Assembly (NCBI GenBank): GCA_017383485.1
Contig: JAFNXM010000038.1
Span: 1 to 40,336 of the forward strand
From: Bacteroidaceae bacterium
Lineage (GTDB): Bacteria; Bacteroidota; Bacteroidia; Bacteroidales; Bacteroidaceae
DNA length: 40,336 bases
Direction: 5' to 3'
Both the position numbers and the translations under genes were made by a program. Below are positions 7,386 to 15,033 of the stretch, one piece after another. The first letter of the stretch is position 1, and every line of letters starts with the position of its first letter. Under the pieces are notes generated by a model, which was not told the origin of the DNA, ran no database searches, and saw only the letters and a program-made list of their open reading frames with translations.

Positions 7386-8312
7386 TTACTTAAAATCCAA
7401 TATCTTGACTTTGAACACCAGCGTAGCAAAGGGTTTCACTTTGTCCTCGCCTGCTGCACCATATGCCATTTGCCAGGGGATGTACACTTCCCATTCCGAA
7501 CCAATCTTCATACTTTTTAGCGCCAATGCCAAACCTGGTATCGCATCGCGAATATCCAGTTCGATAGGAGCCTCGTCCAGTTCCATCGTAGTACTGTCCA
7601 TAAAACAGCCGTTCAGGGAGATTGTGACAATATTGCCTTCGGTCGGACAGGGGCCTTGACCCGCGGCCAGTTCTTTGTAGAGTACGCCGTGCTCCAACTT
7701 TTGCACGCCATCCTCTGCCTCCTTGGACTTCATAAAGGCGTCGCTTGCGGCACGATCCGCAGCATATTCTTTCGAATAGGTTTGCTCGCTGATTTGACGA
7801 GTCAGACGTTCGACCATTTGCGCCGCCATCTCTTTATCCATAGCATTGCCTGCGACCTTGATGTCCTCCTTGCCCATCATACCGGAATAGAATCCGGCAT
7901 AGAGGTTCAAACGATCGATCGAGCGTGTCTTGTCCTCGCCGAACGCGGTCTTTTCAATATTAGGCAATTCACCGTCCAATATCCCCATGGCCATTGCAAA
8001 ACCACAATAGTAGGCGATGGCTGCCGAATCTTTGTATTGCAGACCATCCAGCAAACCATTCAGCATATCCTGCAAGAAGGCAGAATCACTGCCTACGTCG
8101 CGCAAATACGCTGCAAATTCGTCTGAGGGTTGCGCCAGGGACTTGCCGAGAGCATAACTCAGAGAGTCGACAACTGAATCCTTGCCGATGTGGAAATAAG
8201 TCGGATCTGACAGACTATCCTGCACGTCCCCCTTTCTGCCCATCTCGCCACATGCGCCAAAGATTATTGAGCTAACAGCGAGAATCAGGGGTAGAATAAA
8301 TATTTTCTTCAT
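7386..8312 (-). CDS. FKBP-like lipoprotein with degenerate active site
   Basis: A 308-aa protein whose start MKKIFILPLILAVSSIIFGAC is a lipoprotein signal with a G-A-C lipobox. An FkpA-like N-terminal domain follows (DSLSYALGKSLA). The FKBP fold end is recognisable (AIPGLALALKSM, SEWEVYIPWQMAYG, TLVFKVKI). The pocket is degraded: the V-x-Y-x-G tyrosine is replaced (VTISLNG), the F-D pair is lost (MDSTTMEL), and the V-I-x-G-W tryptophan is Leu. Isomerase activity is doubtful; a holdase or substrate-binding role is more likely (inference). It lies 96 bases downstream of another FKBP lipoprotein gene. Confidence 0.88.
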   Translation of the reverse strand: MKKIFILPLILAVSSIIFGACGEMGRKGDVQDSLSDPTYFHIGKDSVVDSLSYALGKSLAQPSDEFAAYLRDVGSDSAFLQDMLNGLLDGLQYKDSAAIAYYCGFAMAMGILDGELPNIEKTAFGEDKTRSIDRLNLYAGFYSGMMGKEDIKVAGNAMDKEMAAQMVERLTRQISEQTYSKEYAADRAASDAFMKSKEAEDGVQKLEHGVLYKELAAGQGPCPTEGNIVTISLNGCFMDSTTMELDEAPIELDIRDAIPGLALALKSMKIGSEWEVYIPWQMAYGAAGEDKVKPFATLVFKVKILDFK

Positions 8313-8408
8313 CTAAATGAATTAAGCGTAGTGTTGTATTTTAAATATTGAATTGTCGTGACAGTACAAGGCATTTCGCTGCCTCAACATCACTCTATCT
8401 GCAAAGAT

Positions 8409-9035
8409 TCACTGACGATAAATACTCTGCAATTTGATACGATAAATCAAAGTGGAATAGGCTGGAATATTATCATTGGAAGATTCGGCATATCCCTGGG
8501 CCGAGGGAATGTAGACTTCCCAATCATCCCCCACTCTCATACTTAATAATGCGCGATCCAAGCCTGGTATCAAAAAATCGTAGCCTACGGGAATCATTTT
8601 CTCGATGCGGTCCACGAACACCTTGCCGTCGATCAAGCGCCCCTGGTATTCAAACGTAGCATATACACCACGTGCCACCTGTTCGCCCGAACCTTTAGCA
8701 AAGACTTTATAATATATTCCTTCGCCCAAAGGTTTCACCTCGGCATCCGCCTTCAATTGCTCGAAATAGGTGCGTTCTTTCGCCAGGTTGACTTCCTTTT
8801 TTCCTGCCGCATTGGCCAGGAGTTCCTTGCCCTTCTGTTCTGCATCCAGAGCCTCGAGAATTTTGTCACGGGCGACACCACTTGCTGTCGCTGCGTCGCT
8901 ATTGTTCACGCTGGTCTGAGTTTCAGAAGACGTAATCTGAGATTTTTCCTCAGCGCCATTCTTGCCTTGACAATTCACAAAGCATAGCGCCAAGCAGAGC
9001 ACAGAGGCGAGCGGGAATACCTGGTTTATTTTCAC
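8409..9035 (-). CDS. Short FKBP-like lipoprotein, GTG start
   Basis: An FKBP domain without the helical N-terminal domain. The frame extends to an ATG at 9107, but that codon sits inside a terminator hairpin and upstream of a -7 box (9057-9064). The GTG at 9035 is therefore preferred, giving a 208-aa protein with the lipoprotein signal VKINQVFPLASVLCLALCF and lipobox Cys at VNC. The FKBP domain (EYQGRLIDGKVF, IPVGYDFLIPGLD, DWEVYIPSAQGY, STLIYRIKL) keeps the first tyrosine. It lacks the Asp after Phe and the pocket tryptophan (Leu instead), so activity is probably weak. It begins its own transcription unit inside the cluster. Confidence 0.82.
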   Translation of the reverse strand: MKINQVFPLASVLCLALCFVNCQGKNGAEEKSQITSSETQTSVNNSDAATASGVARDKILEALDAEQKGKELLANAAGKKEVNLAKERTYFEQLKADAEVKPLGEGIYYKVFAKGSGEQVARGVYATFEYQGRLIDGKVFVDRIEKMIPVGYDFLIPGLDRALLSMRVGDDWEVYIPSAQGYAESSNDNIPAYSTLIYRIKLQSIYRQ

Positions 9036-9056
9036 AAGCGTATGAACTATATCGTG

Positions 9057-9064
9057 CAAAATTA
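9057..9064 (-). promoter_or_regulatory. Internal -7 box in the FKBP cluster
   Basis: The minus strand reads TAATTTTG, matching TAnnTTTG, 21 bases upstream of the GTG at 9035 and directly after a terminator hairpin. It sets the start choice of the downstream gene. Confidence 0.65.
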
Positions 9065-9067
9065 AGT

Positions 9068-9115
9068 AAAAAACACCCTGGCCGACGTAGATTTTCAACG
9101 TGACCAAGGTGTTTT
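9068..9115 (-). terminator. Terminator splitting the FKBP cluster
   Basis: On the minus strand aaaacaccttgg pairs with ccagggtgtttt (bulged), and a T run follows. It ends the transcript of the gene at 9202-10113 just before the next promoter box. Confidence 0.65.
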
Positions 9116-9201
9116 CCTATTTATCTTTATACTGCGAGTGCTTCCATTGAGAAAGTCTCCGTTTGCCTTAATCGCACAGGGGCGATATCAGGTCAGTATA
9201 A

Positions 9202-10113
9202 TTATTTACTTTGATTTACTACTTCAACAACCTTCAACTTGAACACCAAAGTAGACATTGCAGGAATCTTATCCATAGCTTGTTCGCCGTAAGCCAATTC
9301 TGCTGGGATAGTTACTTCCCATTCAGCACCAGCAGACATAGCTGCGAGAGCGGCATCAAAACCAGGGATCACGCGGCCAGCACCTACGGGAACTGCATCC
9401 AAAGTACCTGCATCAAATACAGTACCATCGAGCAAACGTCCTTCGTATTCTACCTTTACAGTCTTGCCTGTGCCCAAAACTTCACCATTACCTGCTGCCA
9501 ATTCCTTGTAGCAAACTCCATTTCCAAGAGTCTTAACGCCTTCTTGCTTCTTGAGTTCTTCAAAGTACTTAGCTTCTTTTTCGATTTGAGGAGCATATTG
9601 CTTTTTAACTCTATTCTCGTTCAAAGTTGTAGCGAGTCTGTTCAAAATAACGCTCATTTCTTCTGGAGTAAGTTTTGCGCCTGATTCATTTGTCAAAGCC
9701 AAAGTATCATTAGCAGCATTCATGAAACCAATCAACAAGTTTGTCAAATCAGCAGTTTGAGTAGAATCGTTACCGTAGAAGAGATAATTGAGTTGACTTG
9801 CATTAGAGTTTCTCATTTGCACACCGTATGATGCACCCATGAAGTAAGCAATATCTTTCTTGTCTTCTGCGCTCTTGAAACCAGCCTCAACACCTGCCAA
9901 GAAATCCTTAACAAATGCAGAATCGCTACCCATTTGCATCAAAATACCAGGAAGATTTTCAGCGCCACCCAAAGAGCGTTGCATTTCAAAAGCACCTGCC
10001 AAGTAAGTCAAAGAGTCTTCTTGAGTTTCCAACTTAGGAGTTTTGTTGTTGCCACTGCATGCTGCGAACAACATAGTTGCTGCTACTGCAGCGAAAAGCA
10101 TAATTTTCTTCAT
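9202..10113 (-). CDS. FKBP-type isomerase lipoprotein (partly degenerate)
   Basis: A 303-aa lipoprotein (MKKIMLFAAVAATMLFAAC, lipobox F-A-A-C). The N-terminal FkpA-like domain is present (DSLTYLAGAFEMQ). The FKBP domain keeps the first pocket tyrosine (EYEGRLLDG), the VFD pair, the V-I (GRVIPG) and LAYG. It has Phe in place of the pocket tryptophan (PGFDAAL) and an altered loop where the A-T-F phenylalanine should be. It is probably membrane-anchored and weakly active or specialised. It lies 87 bases after the cytosolic FKBP gene, with no promoter box in the gap, so the two are likely one transcript. Confidence 0.9.
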   Translation of the reverse strand: MKKIMLFAAVAATMLFAACSGNNKTPKLETQEDSLTYLAGAFEMQRSLGGAENLPGILMQMGSDSAFVKDFLAGVEAGFKSAEDKKDIAYFMGASYGVQMRNSNASQLNYLFYGNDSTQTADLTNLLIGFMNAANDTLALTNESGAKLTPEEMSVILNRLATTLNENRVKKQYAPQIEKEAKYFEELKKQEGVKTLGNGVCYKELAAGNGEVLGTGKTVKVEYEGRLLDGTVFDAGTLDAVPVGAGRVIPGFDAALAAMSAGAEWEVTIPAELAYGEQAMDKIPAMSTLVFKLKVVEVVNQSK

Positions 10114-10200
10114 AATGTTTTATTGTTTTATTTGTTTGTTTTCTAATTAAAAATTTCAAGGGTTTGCATCCCAACAACCGAAGTCCCGTTTCAATAAATA

Positions 10201-10785
10201 TTAGAGAACTTTGATCAATTCAACGTCGAACACCAACGTAGCGTAGGGAGGGATTGATGCGCCAGCACCACGTGTACCGTATGCCAAATCAAATGGGATG
10301 AAGAAACGATATTTTGCACCTTCGCCCATCAGTTGTACGCCTTCGGTCCAGCCTGCGATCACACCATTGAGGGGGAATGTAGCGGGTTCGCCGCGACGGT
10401 AAGAAGAATCGAATACTGTACCATCGATCAAACGACCTTCGTAGTGACATTCTACGTTGTCAGTGGCAGAAGGTTTCTTGCCGGCGCCTTCTGTCAAGAC
10501 CATGTATTGCAGACCGCTTGACAAAACTACAACGCCTTCCTTCTTCGCATTTTCTGCCAAGAACTTTTCGCCTTCTTCGCGTACTGCCTTACCCTTTTCT
10601 TCTTCGAGCGCTTGCAGATAAACTGTTACTTTTTGTTGAGCCTCAGCCACTGTCATTTCGGGAGTAGCACCAGACAACACATCAGCAACTGCCTTAGCAA
10701 ATTTGTCTTGATGAATTTCTGCCACACCCATTTCCTTTAGGCTATTTCCAAACATTAAGCCTAAAGCATAACTAAGTTTTTCCAT
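10201..10785 (-). CDS. FKBP-type peptidyl-prolyl isomerase (FklB-like, canonical)
   Basis: A 194-aa protein without signal peptide, so probably cytosolic. It has a short helical FkpA/FklB-like N-terminal domain (KLSYALGLMFGNSL) and a complete FKBP domain (CHYEGRLIDGTVFDSS, ATF, GVIAGWTEG, DLAYG, TLVFDVELI). All pocket residues are intact, so it should be an active isomerase. It is the first gene of the five-gene FKBP run and follows its own -7 box. The upstream region is shared with a divergently transcribed sirtuin. Confidence 0.93.
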   Translation of the reverse strand: MEKLSYALGLMFGNSLKEMGVAEIHQDKFAKAVADVLSGATPEMTVAEAQQKVTVYLQALEEEKGKAVREEGEKFLAENAKKEGVVVLSSGLQYMVLTEGAGKKPSATDNVECHYEGRLIDGTVFDSSYRRGEPATFPLNGVIAGWTEGVQLMGEGAKYRFFIPFDLAYGTRGAGASIPPYATLVFDVELIKVL

Positions 10786-10826
10786 GATATTTTATTCACG
10801 TTTAATTATATTGTCTATTTCGGCTA

Positions 10827-10834
10827 CAAAAGTA
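10827..10834 (-). promoter_or_regulatory. -7 box for the FKBP run
   Basis: The minus strand reads TACTTTTG, 41 bases upstream of the FKBP start codon at 10785. It faces away from the sirtuin promoter. Confidence 0.65.
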
Positions 10835-10918
10835 CAATTTTTTTTCACAGATACTGCATCTTTTTCGACGAACCTTTCATTTTTTTGTGCAAGTTTATAT
10901 TATTAAAATAAAATTCTC

Positions 10919-10926
10919 TACTTTTG
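10919..10926 (+). promoter_or_regulatory. -7 box for the sirtuin gene
   Basis: TACTTTTG lies 24 bases before the ATG at 10951. It overlaps the alternative TTG start at 10924, which therefore cannot be used from this promoter. Confidence 0.65.
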
Positions 10927-10950
10927 CGTCAAACCAGATTGATAAGCAAG

Positions 10951-11655
10951 ATGAAAAAAGTAGTGTTTTTGACAGGCGCAGGCATCAGCGCAGAAAGTGG
11001 ATTCAGCACGTTTCGCGGCAACAACGGATTGTGGGACAACTACCCCGTCGAACAGGTAGCAACACCCCAAGGGTGGAAAGAGAATCCTACGCTCGTAACA
11101 GACTTCTACAACAACTTGCGCAAGAATTTGATAAAAGCGAAACCCAACGAAGGCCACTTGAAAGTAGCCGAATTGGAAGAGCATTTTGACGTAACGGTGG
11201 TGACACAAAACGTAGACAATTTGCACGAAAGAGCGGGATCGTCGAAAATCATCCACTTGCACGGCGAACTGATGAAAGTCTGCTCGTCAGACGATCCCGA
11301 CAATCCCGAATATATCGAGACATTGGACGACGAACACCTGATTGTGAAGCACGGCGAATTGGCTAAAGATGGTTCGCTACTGAGACCCTGGATCGTATGG
11401 TTTGGCGAAGCCGTGCCACGTATGGAGGAAGCAATAGAAGCCGTGAGCGATGCAGACATCTTCGTCATCGTGGGCACATCGCTGAACGTCTATCCTGCAG
11501 CAGGACTGATCAACTTTGTACCACAATCTGCCAAAATCTATTTAATCGACCCTTTCAACGTAGAAACGCCGAGAGGATATGCCGTAGAAGTGATACAAGA
11601 GGTCGCATCCAAGGGGATGAGAATCTTAGAGCAAATCTTATTGAAAAAGTCCTAA
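10951..11655 (+). CDS. NAD-dependent protein deacylase (sirtuin, CobB-like)
   Basis: A 234-aa sirtuin. The NAD-binding motifs are GAGISAESGFSTFRG (residues 9-23) and TQNVDNLHERAG (85-96). The catalytic His104 lies in HLHGEL, followed by WIVWFGEAVP and VIVGTSLNVYPAAGL. It removes acyl groups from lysines using NAD. The zinc-ribbon segment has a single Cys (KVCSS), so the usual four-Cys zinc site is absent; some Bacteroidota sirtuins share this feature. The ATG at 10951 is chosen because the upstream TTG overlaps the promoter box. The gene is divergent from the FKBP run, and a bidirectional terminator separates it from the convergent glycosyltransferase. Confidence 0.92.
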   Translation: MKKVVFLTGAGISAESGFSTFRGNNGLWDNYPVEQVATPQGWKENPTLVTDFYNNLRKNLIKAKPNEGHLKVAELEEHFDVTVVTQNVDNLHERAGSSKIIHLHGELMKVCSSDDPDNPEYIETLDDEHLIVKHGELAKDGSLLRPWIVWFGEAVPRMEEAIEAVSDADIFVIVGTSLNVYPAAGLINFVPQSAKIYLIDPFNVETPRGYAVEVIQEVASKGMRILEQILLKKS

Positions 11656-11710
11656 ACCTGCGACGCACTGGCATTAAGTTTGCCATCAATCCTCAACATC
11701 TCAAACACAC

Positions 11711-11756
11711 AAAAAAGGTGGTCTGCAAAAGTAAGCACGACCACCTTTCTCTTTTA
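11711..11756. terminator. Bidirectional terminator between convergent genes
   Basis: aaaaaaggtggtc pairs with gaccacctttctctttt around a 15-base loop. A and T runs on both sides suit termination of both the sirtuin and the glycosyltransferase transcripts. Confidence 0.85.
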
Positions 11757-11777
11757 TTTCACCCTAATAGATTGGGA

Positions 11778-12494
11778 TTAAATCTTGTCCAATCCCTTCG
11801 TTATCTTCTTCCAATAATAAAGTAAGGGATTTTTGTATTTCAGTTGTTTCCACGGACGGCTCTGGTGCGGACGATGTAGCACTGGTAGGCTTGTGAAAAG
11901 ATAATTACGCAAGCCAAGTGCCAGGCTCTCATGCGAAATGGTCACGTCAAACCAATTTTTCTCAGGATCAAGCGAAGTAAAGGCGAAACGTTGCAGGAGC
12001 GCTGGTGTAAGTAGTGAGCAGCAAAAACTGCAATGTTTTTTTGTTTCGAAAACTTGATTTTCTTTGCCTTTGGCGTGCAGATAGGGATAATTGATCACGC
12101 CCTGTTCGTCCACAGTCACAGCCGCAGCAATACCACAGTCGGGACGTGCATCGGCACCGTCGCAAAGTGCTTGCAAGGTATTGGGTTGCAGGGTCACATC
12201 GCTTTCTACGATGCACAGAGCTGCGTCTGCGGCCAACGCCTCGCGCTGTGCTGTCTGCAATACCAGGAGGTAGTTGGGTGAAGGGTGATTTGTGACATCC
12301 GACAAGTGGACCACGCGAAAGCCCCATTTATCAGCTTCCTCGTCCAAGCGGCGTGCTGTTTCTGGGGTGCTGAAGTCGTCGTAGATAGTATAGGTGTGTG
12401 GCACATCCAGCTGGGACTCCATCACCGAGCGAATGGTATCAAGTGTTGTCGCCAGGGAATCTTTGACAGGCGTGATGATATGTATTTTCTGCAT
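11778..12494 (-). CDS. Glycosyltransferase family 2-like protein
   Basis: A 238-aa protein with the GT-A start MQKIHIITPVKDSLATTLDT, an acidic nucleotide-binding stretch TIYDDFSTPETARR (about residues 36-49) and CIVESDVTLQPNTL (about 94-107) in the place of the DXD motif (E-S-D). The C-terminus is basic and lysine-rich, which may help it bind the membrane. Substrate is unknown. It starts 22 bases after the endonuclease/phosphatase-family gene and is probably translated from the same mRNA. Confidence in the family is good; the role is not known. Confidence 0.8.
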   Translation of the reverse strand: MQKIHIITPVKDSLATTLDTIRSVMESQLDVPHTYTIYDDFSTPETARRLDEEADKWGFRVVHLSDVTNHPSPNYLLVLQTAQREALAADAALCIVESDVTLQPNTLQALCDGADARPDCGIAAAVTVDEQGVINYPYLHAKGKENQVFETKKHCSFCCSLLTPALLQRFAFTSLDPEKNWFDVTISHESLALGLRNYLFTSLPVLHRPHQSRPWKQLKYKNPLLYYWKKITKGLDKI

Positions 12495-12516
12495 AGGAGG
12501 GACGATTTTTTTCTGT

Positions 12517-13626
12517 TTACTTATTTCGTTTGAGATAAGTGTAAACGGGATAATGGTCTGATGTCGTCATGGCCTTGTCTACCTTTGCACCATACGCGGT
12601 CCAATGGTCAGAATGCAAGATATGATCTATGCGCACGATAATCGCATCTTTATTGAACGTACGACCGAGTCCGTTGCCCGAAGCGGCGTAGGCATCAGAC
12701 AAGCCTTGAAGTCGGAAACTTTGATGAGCGTATGACAGAGGGCTATCGTTGAAATCTCCGCACAAGATGAGATTCTCGTCTTCATGCATTTTGAGATAAT
12801 CACAAATCTGGTCGACTTGTCCAGCACGTACAACGGCTGCAGAAGCTATCTTGCTGAGAAGTCGACGCGAGGTCGTATCTGTCAGTTCCATCTCCTCGGT
12901 AGCGTGCACCATATTGCTATATGTAGCGCGATCGCTCAGGGATAATTGCATCGAGCGCAAATGGCAATTGACTACGCGCAGGGTATCGCCCTCGGGCATC
13001 TTGAGCAAATACACACCAGCGCCGTTTGCGCCGATTTCATTGATATATTCTTTACCCACAATGGGATATTTGGAGTAGCAGGTCAAACGATTATCGCCTA
13101 TATGCAACGTATCTGCATGGGGATATGTATTGCAAATGTATGAAACAGTTTCTTGATACATTTTCGGAGGATACATATAGGCTTCCTGCAAGCACACTAT
13201 ATCAGCATTGCTTCGGACTATATAATCTGCCACAATATTTATACCCTCGTCGTTCTTTGCCTTATTGCCATAACCGCAGACATTAAAGGTCATCACCTTG
13301 ATGCTGCCTTCGGGGGCCTCTGATGGTAAATTTACGGGGAAGTATGTGCGAATAGATATGGCACATCCGGCCAAACCGAGTACGGGGATCCACCACCATC
13401 TACGGGCAAAAAGTAAAACGACGAACAGCATGCCCACCACAAGTGCGAGAAAGAAGGGGAAGGCCAAAGTTACAATGCCAAAATATTTGCAATACTGAGG
13501 ACTGACGAAGGAACTGAGAGCACAAACCCACAGCATCAATACAGCCACCCAAGCAAAAAAGGCAACTGGTTTTGACAGTAAATTCCTTCGTCTTTGCATT
13601 TTTCTATTTTTATTCTTGTTTGTCAC
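12517..13626 (-). CDS. Membrane-anchored endonuclease/exonuclease/phosphatase-family protein
   Basis: A 369-aa protein. The first about 95 residues contain three hydrophobic segments (SKPVAFFAWVAVLMLWVCAL and two more). A complete EEP catalytic domain follows: MTFNVCGYG (metal-binding Asn), IVCLQEAYM (Glu), VVNCHLRSM (His), LCGDFNDSPLS (Asp/Asn) and the terminal TSDHYPVYTYL (catalytic His). The family cleaves phosphodiesters or phosphate esters in nucleic acids or lipids; the substrate here is not evident. In many Bacteroidota this gene sits next to a rhomboid protease, as here. It is upstream of and probably co-transcribed with the glycosyltransferase. Confidence 0.87.
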   Translation of the reverse strand: MTNKNKNRKMQRRRNLLSKPVAFFAWVAVLMLWVCALSSFVSPQYCKYFGIVTLAFPFFLALVVGMLFVVLLFARRWWWIPVLGLAGCAISIRTYFPVNLPSEAPEGSIKVMTFNVCGYGNKAKNDEGINIVADYIVRSNADIVCLQEAYMYPPKMYQETVSYICNTYPHADTLHIGDNRLTCYSKYPIVGKEYINEIGANGAGVYLLKMPEGDTLRVVNCHLRSMQLSLSDRATYSNMVHATEEMELTDTTSRRLLSKIASAAVVRAGQVDQICDYLKMHEDENLILCGDFNDSPLSYAHQSFRLQGLSDAYAASGNGLGRTFNKDAIIVRIDHILHSDHWTAYGAKVDKAMTTSDHYPVYTYLKRNK

Positions 13627-13691
13627 TTTTCTGTCTTACTTTTTCTTCCTCTGGCTACACCTCAAAAAAGAGGTATAAAGGGGTGTAAAAA

Positions 13692-13790
13692 CTTCGCGAC
13701 GCCTCGTTGAAAAAAAGTCTAACCTTTTTTAAATTTCGCGACGCCTCGTGAAAAAAAGGTCTAACCTTTTTTTCGGCACCTTTTTGGTCT
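13692..13790. repeat. T-tract repeat cluster with two copies of an inverted 17-mer
   Basis: Units gtctaacctttttt and ggtctaaccttttttt alternate with tcgcgacgcctcgt elements (13694 and 13735). The first of these is the perfect inverse of 6191-6207. The cluster lies in the leader or upstream region of the EEP gene; the 243-base gap has nothing else. Confidence 0.6.
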
Positions 13791-13869
13791 GCTTTTTTAG
13801 AACTGATAATGGTATTTTTGAGGTTTATTCTTTTATTTCAAACATCACCCACAAACAGACCACTATTTA

Positions 13870-14865
13870 TTATCGGCGGCTGTGATTGAATAGTTCGCGC
13901 TTTTCGTCGGCGGTCAGGCTCTCGTAGCCCGAACGCTTGATTTTTTCCAGTATAGCGTTGATCTTTTCCTGGTTGACATTTTGCTGGCGCTGCTGGTTGT
14001 ATTCATAGTCGGCCGTACGGTCTTTGAACTGTGCTCCGCCTGGCTTCGCCGTCATCTTGGGTTTGCGCTCGAACATCTTGCCTACTTTTTCCTTCATACG
14101 GGTCCACAGGCTCTTTTTCTCCTTGATTTCATAGCCGTCCCAACGTTCCCAACCGCGCGAAGCATATCCGCCCACCATCTTCCAATAGAGCATCAACAGG
14201 AAGCCGAAGAGCATACCGCCCAGGTGGGCAAAGTGCGCCACGTTGCTGTCTGTGCTGAACGAAGAGAAGAGTTCGATCACCACAAAGCCAGCAATAAACC
14301 ATTTTGCCTTGATGGGAATGGGGGGAATGAGGAGCATGATGCGCTCGTTGGGGAAGAGTACGCCGAAGGCCAAGAGTATGCCATACACTGCGCCGCTGGC
14401 TCCGACCGTGGGAGCGAATGCGCCCGACACTGCCGCAGGTGTGGCAGCGATGAGAGCATGGTCGAGCAGGTAGAACTGGATGTATTGCCACAACTCCTGG
14501 CACAAACCAGCACCGACGCCGCACACGATGTAGAAGATCAGGAAGCGCTTGCCGCCCATCACTTGCTCGATGACACGACCGAACATATAGAGCGAGAACA
14601 TATTGAAGAATACGTGCATGAAGTCGGCATGCAGGAACATATAAGTGAACAATTGGTGCGGCATGAACGTGACGTCCAAAAATGGGGGCAATTGGCCCTC
14701 GGGCACCAACGATACGGTGAAGGGGTGCAAGCTCAACAGGTTCTCGAGTGCTTTGATCGTGAGCACAGCATTATCGCCCATCATCGTAAGAATCAGTAGC
14801 GTCAAAAATACACCTGCATTGATGTATATCAGTGAACGGGTAATGGGAGGTAGATTATTCAGCAT
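13870..14865 (-). CDS. Rhomboid-family intramembrane serine protease
   Basis: A 331-aa polytopic protein with six to seven membrane segments. The second membrane segment carries HVFFN (H84, N88), the oxyanion-type motif. The catalytic serine is S157 in GASG, and the histidine is H214 in VAHFAHLGG. The C-terminal about 100 residues are soluble and basic (KKSLWTRMKEKVGKMFERK), ending in a helical stretch. It should cleave transmembrane substrates within the inner membrane; targets are unknown. It precedes the EEP gene on the same strand. Confidence 0.93.
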   Translation of the reverse strand: MLNNLPPITRSLIYINAGVFLTLLILTMMGDNAVLTIKALENLLSLHPFTVSLVPEGQLPPFLDVTFMPHQLFTYMFLHADFMHVFFNMFSLYMFGRVIEQVMGGKRFLIFYIVCGVGAGLCQELWQYIQFYLLDHALIAATPAAVSGAFAPTVGASGAVYGILLAFGVLFPNERIMLLIPPIPIKAKWFIAGFVVIELFSSFSTDSNVAHFAHLGGMLFGFLLMLYWKMVGGYASRGWERWDGYEIKEKKSLWTRMKEKVGKMFERKPKMTAKPGGAQFKDRTADYEYNQQRQQNVNQEKINAILEKIKRSGYESLTADEKRELFNHSRR

Positions 14866-14966
14866 TTTTCCATCTTAAGTTATAAGGTAAATCTAATTTT
14901 TCAGTTTTTGCGTTATGCTTATCATGAGACATTGCAGTTCTTATCCTCACCCTGCATTATTATCTC

Positions 14967-15020
14967 AAAAAAAACAAAAAACGTTTGGAACGGGCATAAT
15001 CATTACACCCATTCCAAACG
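14967..15020 (-). terminator. Terminator of the GH92 gene
   Basis: On the minus strand cgtttggaatggg pairs with cccgttccaaacg, followed by an interrupted run of T. It begins about 14 bases after the GH92 stop codon. Confidence 0.85.
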
Positions 15021-15033
15021 CCCTTTGCTGTTG

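Noticed and set aside
13981-14799. A 272-codon plus-strand frame opposite the rhomboid gene
   Set aside because: Antisense to an intact rhomboid with all catalytic residues; its composition (His- and Glu-rich, no motif) is typical of a shadow frame.
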